64,000 nucleotides of DNA from positions 1,674,001-1,738,000 of the forward strand of contig NZ_CP077291.1 of NCBI RefSeq assembly GCF_019048065.1, in the 5' to 3' direction. The translations under genes were made by a program, and so were the position numbers. Every line of letters begins with the position of its first letter. Positions within the stretch are counted from its first letter, which is position 1. Positions 1-9,957 of this stretch are shown piece after piece. The stretch is from Citrobacter farmeri (GTDB lineage Bacteria; Pseudomonadota; Gammaproteobacteria; Enterobacterales; Enterobacteriaceae). The notes beneath the pieces are model-generated. The model was not told the DNA's origin. It ran no database searches and saw nothing but the letters and a program-made list of their open reading frames with translations.

Positions 1-2479
1 TATCCGCCTGCGACATCACCTCAACGACCTGACAGTTGTTTTCGTCGATAAGCGTGATCCCGGCGCTGGCGCCAATGCGGTGCAGGCGGCCCTCCCACAT
101 AAAGTGGTAATCGTTGACCGCGTTAATGATCCGCGTGGCGATAAAACGAGCGCTTTCAATATTACATTCCGGCAGCAGCAGACCGAACTCATCGCCACCC
201 AGGCGCGCCAGCACGTCGCTGGAGCGCAGCATGCCAAGCATCAGTTGCGCCAGTTCACGCAGCAGCGCATCGCCCGCCGCGTGACCGGCACTGTCATTCA
301 CCGCTTTAAAACGATCAAGATCGATGAAGACCAGCGCGTGACGCTGATGCGAACTGCTTACGGTTTGCAGCAGCAGCTTCAGTTTGTTTTCAAAACTTGC
401 CCGGTTGGTCAGGTGGGTGAGGGCGTCGTGGGTGGCGCTGTAGCTCAGTTGGCGCAGCATCTTGCGCGATTCGGTGACATCCTGAATCACCAGCACCGAA
501 CCAATATTGCCGCCGTCCAGGGTGCTGAGTGGCGTAATGCTGTAGTGAATATCGTAACTGCCGCCGTTGCGACAATGGAGAACCACATCCTGTTCAATGG
601 CGGAACGGGACATATCGGCGCTGTAGATGTTTTCCATCAACGGGCCATTATCGCCAAAGGTGATCCGCAGTACTGTCAACAGCGGTACGCCAATGGCATT
701 CTCCTGCTGCCAGCCGCTCATCTTCTCGGCGACCGGGTTCATAAAGGTAACCTTCATATCGACATCGATACACACCACCGCTTCCCCGATGGAGTCCAGC
801 GTGATGTGCAGTCGCTCTTTTTCCTGAAACAGCGCTTCATTCAGCTGCTTCACTTCAGTCATGTCCATATTGATGCCGAGTAGTCGTTCGACTTCGCCAT
901 CTTTATTTAACACCCGATTCGCCAGCGAGCGGATATGGCGGACGCCATCTTTCACCGCAATCCGGAATTCCATCTTAAACGGCAGGCGTGCGGCTAATGA
1001 GTCGCGAACCACCTTTTCCGCATACTCGCGGTCTTCCGGGATAACGCAGTCGTACCAGACCGACCAGGAGGGCTTAACATGGGCAGGAACTTCATACAGT
1101 TCGAACATACGCTTATCCCAACTGATCACGTCGGGTTGCAGTTCCCACTCCCAGATACCAATGCCGCCAGCTTCATTTGCCAGCGTGATGCGTTCCATCA
1201 GCCGTTTGTTGACCCATTCGGTATGTTTGAGATCGTTGATGTCTTCGATTTGTGCAATGAAGTAAAGCGGCGTGCCATCAGGATGGCGGACCAGCGAGAC
1301 GGCCAGCAGCGCCCAGACGACCTCGCCTTCGCGGGTGTAATAGCGTTTCTCCATTGAATAGCTATTAATGTCGCCGCTCACCAGTAGGGTGAGTTGTTCC
1401 AGATCGTTATTCAGATCTTCCGGCCAGGTGAGTTGTTGAAAGGTCAATGCGCGTAACTCATCCTGGCTATAACCAAGAAACTGGCATAACGCTTTGTTGG
1501 CCTGCAGCCATTGCCCTTCCGTACCAACCAGCGCCATGCCGATCGCCGAATATTCCATTGCGTTGCGAAAACGCTCTTCGCTTTCCGTAATGTGCTTACG
1601 CTCTGCGCGAAAAGCGTACATCACCATCGTCATGATATTCGCCGGCAACAGAATCATTAAGAACGGTAGCCACGGCAGGTTGTTCATGACATGCACTTTG
1701 GGAGTCACCAACAGCGACGGGTCGGATGCCATCATCAGCGACACCATCATGACGGTGGCGAGGAAGATAAGAAAGGCTTCCATCCGGGGCAGCCGCACAG
1801 CGCTCCACATCAGTAACACGATCACTAATGTGAAAGGCCACGGAACATACTTCATGGCGAACCAGCTCAACACTAAGGTCACCGTCAGCGTCAGCAGCGT
1901 TTCCAGGAGCAGGCGCGGATCGCGGTGGCGCAACAGGTAGTGCGGTTTGAACAATAAGCCCAACGGCACCAGCGCCAGGGCACCAATGGATTCCGACAGT
2001 ACCCAAATCAGAAACGCTTTCAGCGGCGTCTCTTGTGGTGACAATATCCAGACCAGAATACCGCCCAACAGCGGCGGGATAACCGCACTGCCGAAGGCGA
2101 GACGCATCCAGTCATTAAGATTCTGTAGTGGGTTGTACCAGGGTAACAGCTTACGTAACAGCATTGCACCAGCGGCGGCTTCAATGATGTTGATCGCGGT
2201 GTAGGTAAAATTCAGCGCGCCGGGTGGAAACAGAACCAGCGATGCGCCAACACTCCCCAGTGAGCAGGCGAGTGCAATCCCAGGCCACATTCGCCCGGCA
2301 TGACGGTAAAAGGCCACCATCATGATCGATGTCGGGAACCAGAGCGGAGCGAGCTGGGTACCAAACTGGGATAATTCCAGCGAGAAAAGGGTAAAAATAA
2401 AAGCCGTCAGTCCTAAACTGACGAAGCGCAGCAGAGGATGCGGCAAGGTAACTAAAACATGTTGGGATGGTTTACTCAT
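1..2479 (-). CDS. dgcE: Diguanylate cyclase DgcE (YegE), C-terminus cut by window edge
   Basis: Inner-membrane sensor enzyme that makes cyclic di-GMP from two GTP. The frame stays open from an ATG at 2479 to the window edge, giving about 826 residues; the E. coli protein is about 1105, so the missing end should be the EAL-type domain. In order I see a MASE1-like multi-pass membrane region (about 20-290), three PAS-type sensor segments (about 300-670, for example the stretch around FRNAMEYSAIGMALVG), and a GGDEF domain. The active-site motif GGDEF is intact at residues 761-765 and is preceded by RSSD at 752-755, the RxxD inhibitory I-site five residues upstream, so catalysis and product feedback should both work. 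It is transcribed away from udk. Recognition is from domain order, motif and the conserved neighbour udk; the state of the EAL domain cannot be seen. Confidence 0.93.
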   Translation of the reverse strand, partial: MSKPSQHVLVTLPHPLLRFVSLGLTAFIFTLFSLELSQFGTQLAPLWFPTSIMMVAFYRHAGRMWPGIALACSLGSVGASLVLFPPGALNFTYTAINIIEAAAGAMLLRKLLPWYNPLQNLNDWMRLAFGSAVIPPLLGGILVWILSPQETPLKAFLIWVLSESIGALALVPLGLLFKPHYLLRHRDPRLLLETLLTLTVTLVLSWFAMKYVPWPFTLVIVLLMWSAVRLPRMEAFLIFLATVMMVSLMMASDPSLLVTPKVHVMNNLPWLPFLMILLPANIMTMVMYAFRAERKHITESEERFRNAMEYSAIGMALVGTEGQWLQANKALCQFLGYSQDELRALTFQQLTWPEDLNNDLEQLTLLVSGDINSYSMEKRYYTREGEVVWALLAVSLVRHPDGTPLYFIAQIEDINDLKHTEWVNKRLMERITLANEAGGIGIWEWELQPDVISWDKRMFELYEVPAHVKPSWSVWYDCVIPEDREYAEKVVRDSLAARLPFKMEFRIAVKDGVRHIRSLANRVLNKDGEVERLLGINMDMTEVKQLNEALFQEKERLHITLDSIGEAVVCIDVDMKVTFMNPVAEKMSGWQQENAIGVPLLTVLRITFGDNGPLMENIYSADMSRSAIEQDVVLHCRNGGSYDIHYSITPLSTLDGGNIGSVLVIQDVTESRKMLRQLSYSATHDALTHLTNRASFENKLKLLLQTVSSSHQRHALVFIDLDRFKAVNDSAGHAAGDALLRELAQLMLGMLRSSDVLARLGGDEFGLLLPECNIESARFIATRIINAVNDYHFMWEGRLHRIGASAGITLIDENNCQVVEVMSQAD

Positions 2480-2805
2480 TACCCTGTTTCCGAGTGGCCG
2501 GAACGTCGCGGAACGCCCGGACGCATCGTAGGAATCTCTGTTTATGCTAGTACAAACAATTTACAATTTATATCCCGGTTGCTCATAATTTGACATTATA
2601 AGGCGATTAATTACTGCGAAATCGGGTTAATTCGGCGGGTTGCTCCAAATATGAACAAATAAATTTGCGTCAGGGAATCATTGGGCGCCAAATACACTCC
2701 CTGCTATCTCGACTGGTATCGTCCGACTGAAATCCCTATAATTGCCGCGTTTGACGCCCGTGCGGCGTCGTCCTTCCTAACCAGGTTATTCAGGTCGCTA
2801 AATTT
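2480..2805. other. Divergent intergenic region dgcE/udk
   Basis: This 326-base AT-rich gap separates the divergent dgcE and udk genes, so it must hold both promoters. I see no gene in it. A perfect TATAAT at 2737-2742, followed by a GC-rich stretch (TTGCCGCG), is a good -10 candidate for udk; the matching -35 position is not canonical. A small inverted repeat (GACGCCCGTGCGGCGTC, 2752-2768) lies in the udk leader. Confidence 0.5.
2737..2742 (+). promoter_or_regulatory. Candidate udk promoter -10 element
   Basis: TATAAT consensus hexamer about 64 bases before the udk start codon, with a GC-rich discriminator just downstream. The -35 region (around 2713-2719) is a poor match to TTGACA, so the call rests on the -10 alone. 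Confidence 0.4.
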
Positions 2806-3447
2806 ATGACTGATCAGTCTCATCAGTGCGTCATTATCGGTATTGCTGGCGCATCGGCTTCCGGCAAGAGTCTTATTGCCAGTACTCTTTATCGCGAATT
2901 GCGTGAACAAGTCGGTGACGAACATATCGGCGTTATTCCCGAAGACAGCTATTACAAAGATCAAAGCCATCTGTCGATGGAAGAACGTGTCAAAACCAAC
3001 TACGACCATCCGAATGCGATGGATCACAGTCTGCTGTTTCAGCACCTGCAGGCCCTCAAGCGGGGTTCGGCGATTGAGTTGCCGGTTTACAGCTACGTCG
3101 AACACACCCGCATGAAAGAGACCGTTCGCGTTGAACCAAAGAAAGTCATCATTCTTGAAGGGATTTTGCTACTGACCGACGCGCGTCTGCGCGAGGAGAT
3201 GAACTTCTCCATTTTTGTCGATACTCCGCTGGATATCTGCCTTATGCGCCGTATCAAACGTGATGTTAATGAACGCGGCCGATCGATGGATTCCGTGATG
3301 GCGCAGTATCAGAAGACGGTGCGTCCGATGTTCCTGCAATTTATTGAACCGTCTAAACAGTACGCTGATATTATCGTGCCGCGTGGTGGGAAAAATCGCA
3401 TTGCCATCGATATTCTGAAAGCGAAAATCAGTCAGTTCTTTGAATAA
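2806..3447 (+). CDS. udk: Uridine kinase
   Basis: Phosphorylates uridine and cytidine to UMP and CMP with a nucleoside triphosphate (pyrimidine salvage, cytoplasm). The 213 residues equal the usual enterobacterial length. The P-loop GASASGKS is at residues 15-22, and the sequence matches E. coli Udk nearly throughout (for example [16 protein letters not shown] and the C-terminus KAKISQFFE). The ATG at 2806 is the conserved start, MTDQSHQ. It stands between dgcE (divergent) and dcd (same strand, 91 bases on), the standard enteric order. Confidence 0.98.
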   Translation: MTDQSHQCVIIGIAGASASGKSLIASTLYRELREQVGDEHIGVIPEDSYYKDQSHLSMEERVKTNYDHPNAMDHSLLFQHLQALKRGSAIELPVYSYVEHTRMKETVRVEPKKVIILEGILLLTDARLREEMNFSIFVDTPLDICLMRRIKRDVNERGRSMDSVMAQYQKTVRPMFLQFIEPSKQYADIIVPRGGKNRIAIDILKAKISQFFE

Positions 3448-3538
3448 GCTTTGCGAATTGTGTACCGTTCAGTGATAACCTGGTTTGCCCTTAATGCACA
3501 ATGTGTTAAGCGCCCGATGCACGAAAGGAGAAAGTGCC

Positions 3539-4120
3539 ATGCGTCTGTGTGACCGAGATATTGAAGCCTGGCTTGATGAAGGCCGTTTGTCGATCAACCC
3601 GCGTCCGCCCGTTGAGCGCATTAATGGTGCGACGGTGGATGTGCGCCTGGGCAATAAATTTCGTACATTTAGTGGACATACTGCTGCCTTTATCGATCTC
3701 AGCGGGCCGAAAGCAGAAGTTAGTGCTGCGCTGGATCGCGTGATGAGCGACGAGATCGTACTGGCTGACGGTGATGCATTTTACCTGCATCCGGGCGAAC
3801 TTGCCCTGGCAGTGACCTATGAGTCGGTGACCTTGCCGGCGGACCTGGTGGGGTGGCTGGACGGACGCTCTTCACTGGCGCGCCTCGGTCTGATGGTTCA
3901 CGTGACCGCGCACCGTATCGATCCGGGCTGGTCTGGCTGTATCGTGCTGGAATTCTATAATTCCGGTAAATTACCGCTGGCTCTGCGCCCGGGAATGCTA
4001 ATCGGCGCGTTGAGCTTCGAACCGCTTTCTGGACCTGCGCTTCGACCTTACAACCGTCGTGAAGATGCGAAGTATCGCGATCAGCAGGGTGCTGTCGCCA
4101 GCCGGATTGATAAAGACTGA
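3539..4120 (+). CDS. dcd: dCTP deaminase
   Basis: Deaminates dCTP to dUTP, the main source of dUMP for thymidylate synthesis in enterics. The product has 193 residues, the family length. I chose the ATG at 3539 because AAGGAG sits at 3525-3530 and the protein then begins [15 protein letters not shown]; an upstream in-frame ATG at 3485 would add 18 non-conserved residues. The catalytic and nucleotide-binding core is clear in the stretches [11 protein letters not shown] and HRIDPGWSG. It is followed after 21 bases by asmA, as in E. coli. Confidence 0.98.
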   Translation: MRLCDRDIEAWLDEGRLSINPRPPVERINGATVDVRLGNKFRTFSGHTAAFIDLSGPKAEVSAALDRVMSDEIVLADGDAFYLHPGELALAVTYESVTLPADLVGWLDGRSSLARLGLMVHVTAHRIDPGWSGCIVLEFYNSGKLPLALRPGMLIGALSFEPLSGPALRPYNRREDAKYRDQQGAVASRIDKD

Positions 4121-4141
4121 GTCTAATCCATTGAGGATAGC

Positions 4142-5998
4142 ATGAGACGATTTCTGACGACGCTGATGATTTTGCTGGTCGTGCTGGTGGCCGGCTTTTC
4201 TGCGTTAGTATTGCTAGTCAATCCGAATGATTTTCGTGCCTATATGGTGCAGCAGGTGGCCGCGAGGAGCGGTTATCAACTGCAGCTGGACGGTCCGCTG
4301 CGCTGGCACGTCTGGCCGCAGCTCAGCATCCTTTCCGGGCGCATGGTGTTAACGGCGCAAGGGGCCAGTGAGCCGTTGATTCGCGCGGATAACATGCGCC
4401 TTGATGTTGCACTGTGGCCGCTGCTGAGCCACCAGCTTAGCGTCAAACAGGTGATGCTCAAAGGCGCGGTGATTCAACTGATGCCGCAAACGGAAGCGGT
4501 ACGCCGTGAAAACGCCCCGGTAGCCCCGAAAGACAACACCCTGCCGGATATCGCCGAAGATCGCGGCTGGTCGTTTGATGTTGCCAGTCTGCGCGTGACG
4601 GACAGCGTGCTGGTCTTCCAGCATGAAAATGATGAACAGGTAACCGTTCGCGATATTCGTCTGGAGATGGAGCAGGACGCGCAGCATCGCGGTTCCTTTG
4701 AATTTTCCGGACGTGTGAATCGCGACCAGCGCGATCTTACCCTTTCCTTCAATGGCACCGTTGACGCCTCCGACTATCCCCATAATTTAACCGCCGGCAT
4801 TCAGCAGTTAAGCTGGCAATTGCAGGGTGCCGATCTGCCGAAACAGGGTATCCAGGGGCAGGGACAACTGCAGGCGCAGTGGCAGGAAGAGAAAAAAACG
4901 CTCACCTTCAGCCAGCTCAACCTGACGGCGAACGACAGCTCGCTGACCGGAAACGTGCAGGTGACGCTGAGTGAACAACCGGCGTGGCTCGTTGATCTGC
5001 AATTTGCCAGGTTGAATCTGGATAATCTGTTAGCGCCGCCCGAAAACGCCAGTAGTAGTAGCAACGCTGCGGCAGAGCCAGGGGGAAGTCAGCCGCCGCT
5101 GGCGCGTCCGGTGATTTCAAGTCGTGTGGATGAACCTGCTTATCAGGGGCTGAAAGGCTTTAGTGCGGATATCGCGCTGAAGGCGAATACCGTTATCTGG
5201 CGAGGGATGAATTTTACCGACGTCAGCAGCCGTATGACGAATCAGTCCGATGTGCTGACGATCGCCGAACTGCAAGGTAAGCTTGACGGCGGAACAATAT
5301 CGCTGCCAGGGACGCTGGATACGCGTGCGCAACCCACCCGTGTAGTGTTCCAGCCGCGTCTTGACGAGGTTGAAATCGGCACGTTCCTCAAGGCATTCAA
5401 CTATCCGATTGCTCTGACCGGTAAGATGTCCCTGGCGGGTGATTTCTCCGGTGCGGATATCGATGCGCAGTCGTTCCGCCATAGCTGGCAGGGGAAAGCC
5501 CATGTTGACATGCGCGATACGCGGATGGACGGCATGAACTTCCAGCAGTTGATTCAGCAGGCCGTAGAACGCAGCGGCGGTGACGTCCAGTCGATGCAAA
5601 ACTTCGATAACGCGACTCGTCTGGCGCGCTTTGTGACAGATCTGACGCTGGATAGCGGTAAGCTGATGCTGGATAACATGGAAGGGGAGTCCACGATGCT
5701 GAGTCTGACGGGGCAGGGGACGCTTGACCTGGTCGGACAAACCTGTGACACGCAGTTTAACGTGCGGGTGCTGGACGGCTGGAAGGGCGAGGGCAAGCTG
5801 ATCGATTTCCTGAAGGCGACTCCGGTTCCGCTGCGGGTCTACGGCAACTGGCAGGCGCTGAATTACAATCTGCAGGTTGATCAACTACTGCGTAAGCATA
5901 TGCAGGATGAAGTGAAGCGTCGTCTGAACGACTGGGCGGATCGTAATAAAGACTCCCGTGACGGAAAAGATGTGAAGAAACTGCTGGATAAACTCTGA
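4142..5998 (+). CDS. asmA: AsmA, inner-membrane-anchored envelope protein
   Basis: Large periplasmic protein of the AsmA/YhdP/TamB class, linked in E. coli to outer-membrane protein assembly and lipopolysaccharide level; related proteins are thought to carry lipid between membranes. At 618 residues it has the usual length. One N-terminal membrane segment (about 5-27, FLTTLMILLVVLVAGFSALV) is followed by a long beta-rich periplasmic part, a low-complexity serine/alanine/proline linker near residue 300, and a charged C-terminal tail. Start is the ATG at 4142 with GAGGAT just upstream. It is probably co-transcribed with dcd, because the gap is only 21 bases. Confidence 0.96.
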   Translation: MRRFLTTLMILLVVLVAGFSALVLLVNPNDFRAYMVQQVAARSGYQLQLDGPLRWHVWPQLSILSGRMVLTAQGASEPLIRADNMRLDVALWPLLSHQLSVKQVMLKGAVIQLMPQTEAVRRENAPVAPKDNTLPDIAEDRGWSFDVASLRVTDSVLVFQHENDEQVTVRDIRLEMEQDAQHRGSFEFSGRVNRDQRDLTLSFNGTVDASDYPHNLTAGIQQLSWQLQGADLPKQGIQGQGQLQAQWQEEKKTLTFSQLNLTANDSSLTGNVQVTLSEQPAWLVDLQFARLNLDNLLAPPENASSSSNAAAEPGGSQPPLARPVISSRVDEPAYQGLKGFSADIALKANTVIWRGMNFTDVSSRMTNQSDVLTIAELQGKLDGGTISLPGTLDTRAQPTRVVFQPRLDEVEIGTFLKAFNYPIALTGKMSLAGDFSGADIDAQSFRHSWQGKAHVDMRDTRMDGMNFQQLIQQAVERSGGDVQSMQNFDNATRLARFVTDLTLDSGKLMLDNMEGESTMLSLTGQGTLDLVGQTCDTQFNVRVLDGWKGEGKLIDFLKATPVPLRVYGNWQALNYNLQVDQLLRKHMQDEVKRRLNDWADRNKDSRDGKDVKKLLDKL

Positions 5999-6015
5999 TT
6001 CGGCAGGGCGTGTGT

Positions 6016-6100
6016 GCCGGATGGCGACGCTCAGCGTCTTATCCGGCCTACAAACTGATTCGGCAGGAAATGCCGGACAGGGCTGACGCTCATCCGGCCT
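6016..6100. repeat. REP/BIME palindromic repeats between asmA and yegH
   Basis: Two REP-like units: an imperfect palindrome at 6016-6051 (GCCGGATGGCG ... CTTATCCGGCCTAC) and a second, more diverged one at 6072-6100 (GCCGGACAGG ... CATCCGGCC). They lie between the convergent 3' ends of asmA and yegH, a typical REP position, and may help stabilise transcript ends or stop transcription. Confidence 0.8.
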
Positions 6101-6109
6101 CGCTTAACG

Positions 6110-7693
6110 TTAAACCTCGTAATCCATCTCATCCTCGTTGCGCAACGGAATTAACTGCACTTTCTGTACGCGATGGCTTTCTACCTGTAACGTTTTGAGC
6201 AGGTAATCACCCACCTGAACTTCTTCCCCCGGCTTCGGCACGCGCTGCAATTCCTCCATCAGCAGACCGGCAATGGTGTGATACTCCCGTTTGTCATCGA
6301 GTGGTAGCGGGACATACTGCACCAGGTCTTCCAGCGGCATATGGCCGTTTGCCGTCCATGACCCATCCGGGTTTTTCTGGATATCATGGCGGGCATCGAT
6401 CTCCTGTGCCTCGTTCGGCAGATTCCCGGCGATGGTTTCCGTGACGTCACTCAGCGTCACGATCCCTTCCACCGAACCAAATTCATCGACAACAAAAGCG
6501 AAGTGCGTCCGCGCATTGCGGAACTGTTCCAGCGCCGGAAGCAGCGGCAGTGTCTCCGGGAACACCAGTGGTTGGCGAATCAGCACCCGCAGGTTAAGCG
6601 GTTCACCGCGCAGCGACTGCTGCAGCAGGTCAATGACGTGTACCACGCCGAGCAGATCTTCTTCATCGTGACCGCCGGTCACCACCAGACGCGTGTGCTG
6701 GTTTTTTTCCAGTAGTGCGCGAATCTCTTCTTCCGGGGCGGTGAGGTCGATATGTTCGATGTCGTGGCGCGAGGTCATAATACTGCTGACGGTGCGCTGA
6801 TTGAGGTTGAGTACGCGCTCAATCATCCGACGTTCCTGCGGGTTGAAAATTTGGCTGTCGTCATGGTCAACCAGCAGCGAAGCGGTTTCCGCATCCAGTT
6901 CGGCTTCTTCTTTTTGCCCGCTCAACAGGCGCATTACCGCCTCGGTTGTACGCTGGCGCAGGGTGTGATTGGCCGACAGGAAACGACGACGGTTAAAGAT
7001 AGCCAACTGGTTCAGCGCTTCGATCATCACCGAGAAGCCAATTGCGGCGTACAGATACCCTTTCGGGATGTGGAAGCCAAAGCCTTCCGCCACCAGACTG
7101 AAGCCGATCATCAGCAGGAAGCTGAGACAGAGGATGACGATGGTCGGATGGCTGTTCACAAAGCGCGTGAGCGACTTACTCGCCAGCAGCATCAGGCTGA
7201 TGGCAATAATCACCGCCGCCATCATGACCGCAAGGTGATCCACCATACCGACGGCGGTAATCACGGAGTCGAGCGAGAAGATGGCGTCCAGCACCACAAT
7301 TTGCGCCACCACACCCCAGAATTTCGCCCCTTTGCGCTGAGTGGGATTGTCGCTGTCCTTCCCCTCGAGTCGTTCGTTCAACTCCATCGTGGCTTTAAAC
7401 AGCAAGAAGAACCCACCAAACAGCATGATCAAATCCCGGGCGCTGAAGCTCAACCCCTGCACGCTAAACAGCGGTTTTGTCAGCGTGACCAACCACGAGA
7501 TCGATGCCAGCAGTAGCAGGCGCATCAGCATTGCCAGGATAAGGCCGGTGACGCGCGCGCGGTCGCGCTGCGCAGGTGGCAGTTTTTCTGCGAGGATGGC
7601 TATAAAGACTAAATTATCAATGCCGAGGACTAATTCGATCACGACCAACGTGACCAGCCCCGCCCAGATTGACGGATCGGCGATCCATTCCAT
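6110..7693 (-). CDS. yegH: TerC-family membrane protein with CBS and CorC domains (YegH)
   Basis: Integral membrane protein of unproven function; TerC relatives are linked to metal-ion export and the CBS-CorC half resembles magnesium/cobalt efflux proteins. The 527 residues match E. coli YegH. The first 240 or so form a TerC domain of about seven membrane segments with acidic residues in membrane helices (for example [18 protein letters not shown] and [17 protein letters not shown]). A CBS pair follows (about 300-425, with [14 protein letters not shown] and [17 protein letters not shown]), then a CorC/HlyC domain (about 440-520). The ATG at 7693 begins [12 protein letters not shown], the conserved start. 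It points away from wza. Confidence 0.94.
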   Translation of the reverse strand: MEWIADPSIWAGLVTLVVIELVLGIDNLVFIAILAEKLPPAQRDRARVTGLILAMLMRLLLLASISWLVTLTKPLFSVQGLSFSARDLIMLFGGFFLLFKATMELNERLEGKDSDNPTQRKGAKFWGVVAQIVVLDAIFSLDSVITAVGMVDHLAVMMAAVIIAISLMLLASKSLTRFVNSHPTIVILCLSFLLMIGFSLVAEGFGFHIPKGYLYAAIGFSVMIEALNQLAIFNRRRFLSANHTLRQRTTEAVMRLLSGQKEEAELDAETASLLVDHDDSQIFNPQERRMIERVLNLNQRTVSSIMTSRHDIEHIDLTAPEEEIRALLEKNQHTRLVVTGGHDEEDLLGVVHVIDLLQQSLRGEPLNLRVLIRQPLVFPETLPLLPALEQFRNARTHFAFVVDEFGSVEGIVTLSDVTETIAGNLPNEAQEIDARHDIQKNPDGSWTANGHMPLEDLVQYVPLPLDDKREYHTIAGLLMEELQRVPKPGEEVQVGDYLLKTLQVESHRVQKVQLIPLRNEDEMDYEV

Positions 7694-7908
7694 AGTAAAC
7701 GTAAAACCTTTCGTTATATGACAATTGTCACAATTCGATCATGGATAAAGCGGACGGAAAATGCAATGGCGAGAAGGGATTTCTCGCGTTTTCACCGTTC
7801 TGGCTGCATTGAAAATAACCATAAAGTTTATGCCGGGAATAATTAAATAAGGCAAAAGTTATTTAGGAAATATCGCAGGGTGAATTGAGTAAATAGATTA
7901 TGTCAACA

Positions 7909-7922
7909 TCAAGTAATTCCTA
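7909..7922 (+). promoter_or_regulatory. RcsAB-box candidate for the wza operon
   Basis: TCAAGTAATTCCTA; the right half (ATTCCTA) equals the RcsAB consensus TAAGAATATTCCTA, and 11 of 14 bases match the box-like site upstream of ugd in this window. It lies about 450 bases before wza, close to where the E. coli box is placed, and just upstream of a possible -10. RcsA/RcsB activation of colanic acid genes is established; this exact site is inferred. Confidence 0.6.
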
Positions 7923-8152
7923 AAAACAGGTCAATATATCGCTTAATATTAATCTTAAAAACAGAGAATAGCAGGCTTGTTACCTTGCCTGCAATTACGT
8001 TAGCTGTAACAATTCTTCCAGCGTTAATGATGGAAGAGTAAATATATAAAGTGGGCTCCCGTTTCATTAATGGCTGACATTCAGAATGCCTTAAGTATTT
8101 CTCTGCTACGGCAAAGAATGAAATGACAAGGCTTACAAAAACATAACCTAAT

Positions 8153-8191
8153 CAGTGTATTGGTAGCTAAAAAGCCAGGGGCGGTAGCGTG
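8153..8191 (+). promoter_or_regulatory. JUMPstart with ops element (colanic acid operon)
   Basis: A 39-base JUMPstart sequence that ends in the ops core GGCGGTAGCGTG (8180-8191). ops in the non-template strand pauses RNA polymerase and recruits the antiterminator RfaH, which suits the roughly 23-kb operon downstream. It differs from the copy before the O-antigen cluster only in its left part. Confidence 0.95.
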
Positions 8192-8368
8192 CCTGAACGC
8201 CTGATGACGAGTCTGCATTATTCTGTCAATAGCTTACGGATGAATCCAATTTTTTTAGGACTGATGCCAGTTAAATTTCTTTTCAATTAACTGCAATGTA
8301 AATGTGTACGGCGAAGTCGCTATTTAAATTGCACAGGATAATTACTCTGCCAAAGTGATAAATAATCA

Positions 8369-9505
8369 ATGATGAAATCCAAAATGAAATTGATGCCATT
8401 ATTGGTGTCGGTAACCTTGATAAGCGGTTGCACAGTACTTCCGGGCAGCAATATGTCTACGATGGGTAAAGACGTGATTAAACAGCAAGACGCTGATTTT
8501 GATCTCGACCGGATGGTGAATGTGTATCCACTCACGCCACGACTGGTTGAGCAATTACGTCCTCGTCCGAATGTCGCTCAACCGAACAGGTCGCTGGACC
8601 AGGAGCTCGCCAGCTATCAGTACCGCGTCGGCGCGGGGGATGTGTTGAGCGTGACCGTCTGGGATCACCCGGAGCTCACTACGCCTGCCGGGCAATATCG
8701 TAGCTCCAGCGATACCGGCAACTGGGTTCAGCCCGATGGCACCATGTTTTATCCCTACATCGGTAAGGTCAGTGTGGTCGGAAAAACGTTGGCAGAAATC
8801 CGCAGTGATATTACCGGGCGCTTAGCGAAGTACATTGCTGACCCGCAGGTGGACGTTAATATCGCCGCTTTCCGTTCGCAAAAAGCCTACATCTCCGGAC
8901 AGGTGAATAAATCCGGACAGCAGGCGATCACTAACGTGCCGCTGACCGTACTGGACGCCATTAACGCCGCCGGTGGCCTGACGGAAGTGGCCGACTGGCG
9001 CAACGTGGTGTTGACGCACGAGGGCAAAGAACAGCGTATCTCGCTGCAGGCGCTGATGCAGAACGGCGATCTTAGCCAGAATCGTCTGCTCTATCCGGGT
9101 GACATCCTCTATGTGCCACGCAATGACGACCTGAAAGTGTTCGTGATGGGGGAAGTGAAAAAACAGAGCACCCTCAAGATGGACTTCAGCGGTATGACGC
9201 TGACCGAAGCTCTCGGCAACGCCGAAGGTATCGACCTGACCACCTCCAACGCCAGCGGCATCTTCGTGATCCGTCCGCTGAAAGGCAAAGGCCCGGGCGG
9301 CAAGATTGCCAACATCTATCAGCTCGATATGTCTGATGCGACCTCTCTGGTCATGGCGACGGAATTCCGCCTACAACCCTATGACGTGGTGTATGTCACC
9401 ACCGCACCGGTTGCGCGCTGGAACCGTCTGATCAATCAGTTGCTGCCGACCATCAGCGGTGTCCGTTACATGACGGATACGGCCAGCGACCTTCATAACT
9501 GGTAA
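8369..9505 (+). CDS. wza: Wza, outer-membrane polysaccharide export lipoprotein
   Basis: Octameric outer-membrane channel through which colanic acid leaves the cell, working with the kinase Wzc. A lipoprotein signal peptide ends in the lipobox LISGC with Cys21 as the lipidated residue. A polysaccharide export domain follows (near [21 protein letters not shown]), then SLBB-type domains ([30 protein letters not shown]), and a C-terminal amphipathic helix (about 345-378) that should form the outer-membrane pore. The length of 378 equals E. coli Wza less one residue. Two ATGs (8369 and 8372) are in tandem; I kept the first, as in E. coli. First gene of the colanic acid operon; wzb begins 5 bases later. 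Confidence 0.97.
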   Translation: MMKSKMKLMPLLVSVTLISGCTVLPGSNMSTMGKDVIKQQDADFDLDRMVNVYPLTPRLVEQLRPRPNVAQPNRSLDQELASYQYRVGAGDVLSVTVWDHPELTTPAGQYRSSSDTGNWVQPDGTMFYPYIGKVSVVGKTLAEIRSDITGRLAKYIADPQVDVNIAAFRSQKAYISGQVNKSGQQAITNVPLTVLDAINAAGGLTEVADWRNVVLTHEGKEQRISLQALMQNGDLSQNRLLYPGDILYVPRNDDLKVFVMGEVKKQSTLKMDFSGMTLTEALGNAEGIDLTTSNASGIFVIRPLKGKGPGGKIANIYQLDMSDATSLVMATEFRLQPYDVVYVTTAPVARWNRLINQLLPTISGVRYMTDTASDLHNW

Positions 9506-9510
9506 TCGTC

Positions 9511-9957
9511 ATGTTCAACAAAATCTTAGTGGTTTGCGTGGGGAACATTTGCCGTTCCCCAACGGCAGAACGCCTGCTCAAACAGTATCACCCGCAGATT
9601 ACGGTGGAATCCGCCGGTCTGGGGGCGCTGGTGGGAAAAGGGGCTGACGCGGCAGCGATGAGTGTCGCCGCGGGCCATCAGCTTTCTCTGGAAGGACACT
9701 GCGCACGGCAGGTTACCGGACGGCTGTGCCGGGACTATGACCTGATCCTGGCGATGGAAAAAAGGCATATCGCCTCTCTGCACGAACTGGCGCCCGAGAT
9801 GCGTGGCAAGGTCATGCTCTTCGGTCACTGGGACAACGAGCGCGAAATTCCCGACCCTTATCGCAAAAGCCGCGAGGCGTTTGAAGCGGTGTACGCATTA
9901 CTTGAACGGTCTGCTCGCCAGTGGGCGCAGGCATTGAACGCAGAGCAGGTAAAATAA
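9511..9957 (+). CDS. wzb: Wzb, low-molecular-weight protein-tyrosine phosphatase
   Basis: Removes phosphate from the tyrosine tail of Wzc, resetting the Wzc cycle needed for polymer export. The phosphatase loop CVGNICRS (C-x5-R, Cys9 to Arg15) and the general-acid DPYR loop (Asp115) are intact, so it should be active. Length 148 is usual for the family. The stop codon overlaps the wzc start by one base (TAATG), implying translational coupling. Confidence 0.98.
   Translation: MFNKILVVCVGNICRSPTAERLLKQYHPQITVESAGLGALVGKGADAAAMSVAAGHQLSLEGHCARQVTGRLCRDYDLILAMEKRHIASLHELAPEMRGKVMLFGHWDNEREIPDPYRKSREAFEAVYALLERSARQWAQALNAEQVK

Larger units (their letters stand above)
7694..8368. other. yegH/wza intergenic region: colanic acid promoter and long leader
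   Basis: A 675-base AT-rich region with no credible gene. It carries an RcsAB-like box (7909-7922), a candidate -10 TAATAT (7944-7949), small inverted repeats (GCAGGC...GCCTGC, 7971-7992; CTTCCA...TGGAAG, 8014-8035) and the JUMPstart/ops element (8153-8191). The wza transcript would therefore have a leader of roughly 400 bases with ops well inside it. The yegH promoter must lie near 7694-7800. Confidence 0.7.

Noticed and set aside
80..883. Open frame of 267 codons on the + strand opposite dgcE
   Set aside because: dgcE on the other strand has clear PAS and GGDEF motifs through this whole stretch; the + frame has none.
6752..7516. Open frame of 254 codons on the + strand opposite yegH
   Set aside because: Shadow of the TerC domain coding strand; His/Gln-rich, no fold signal.
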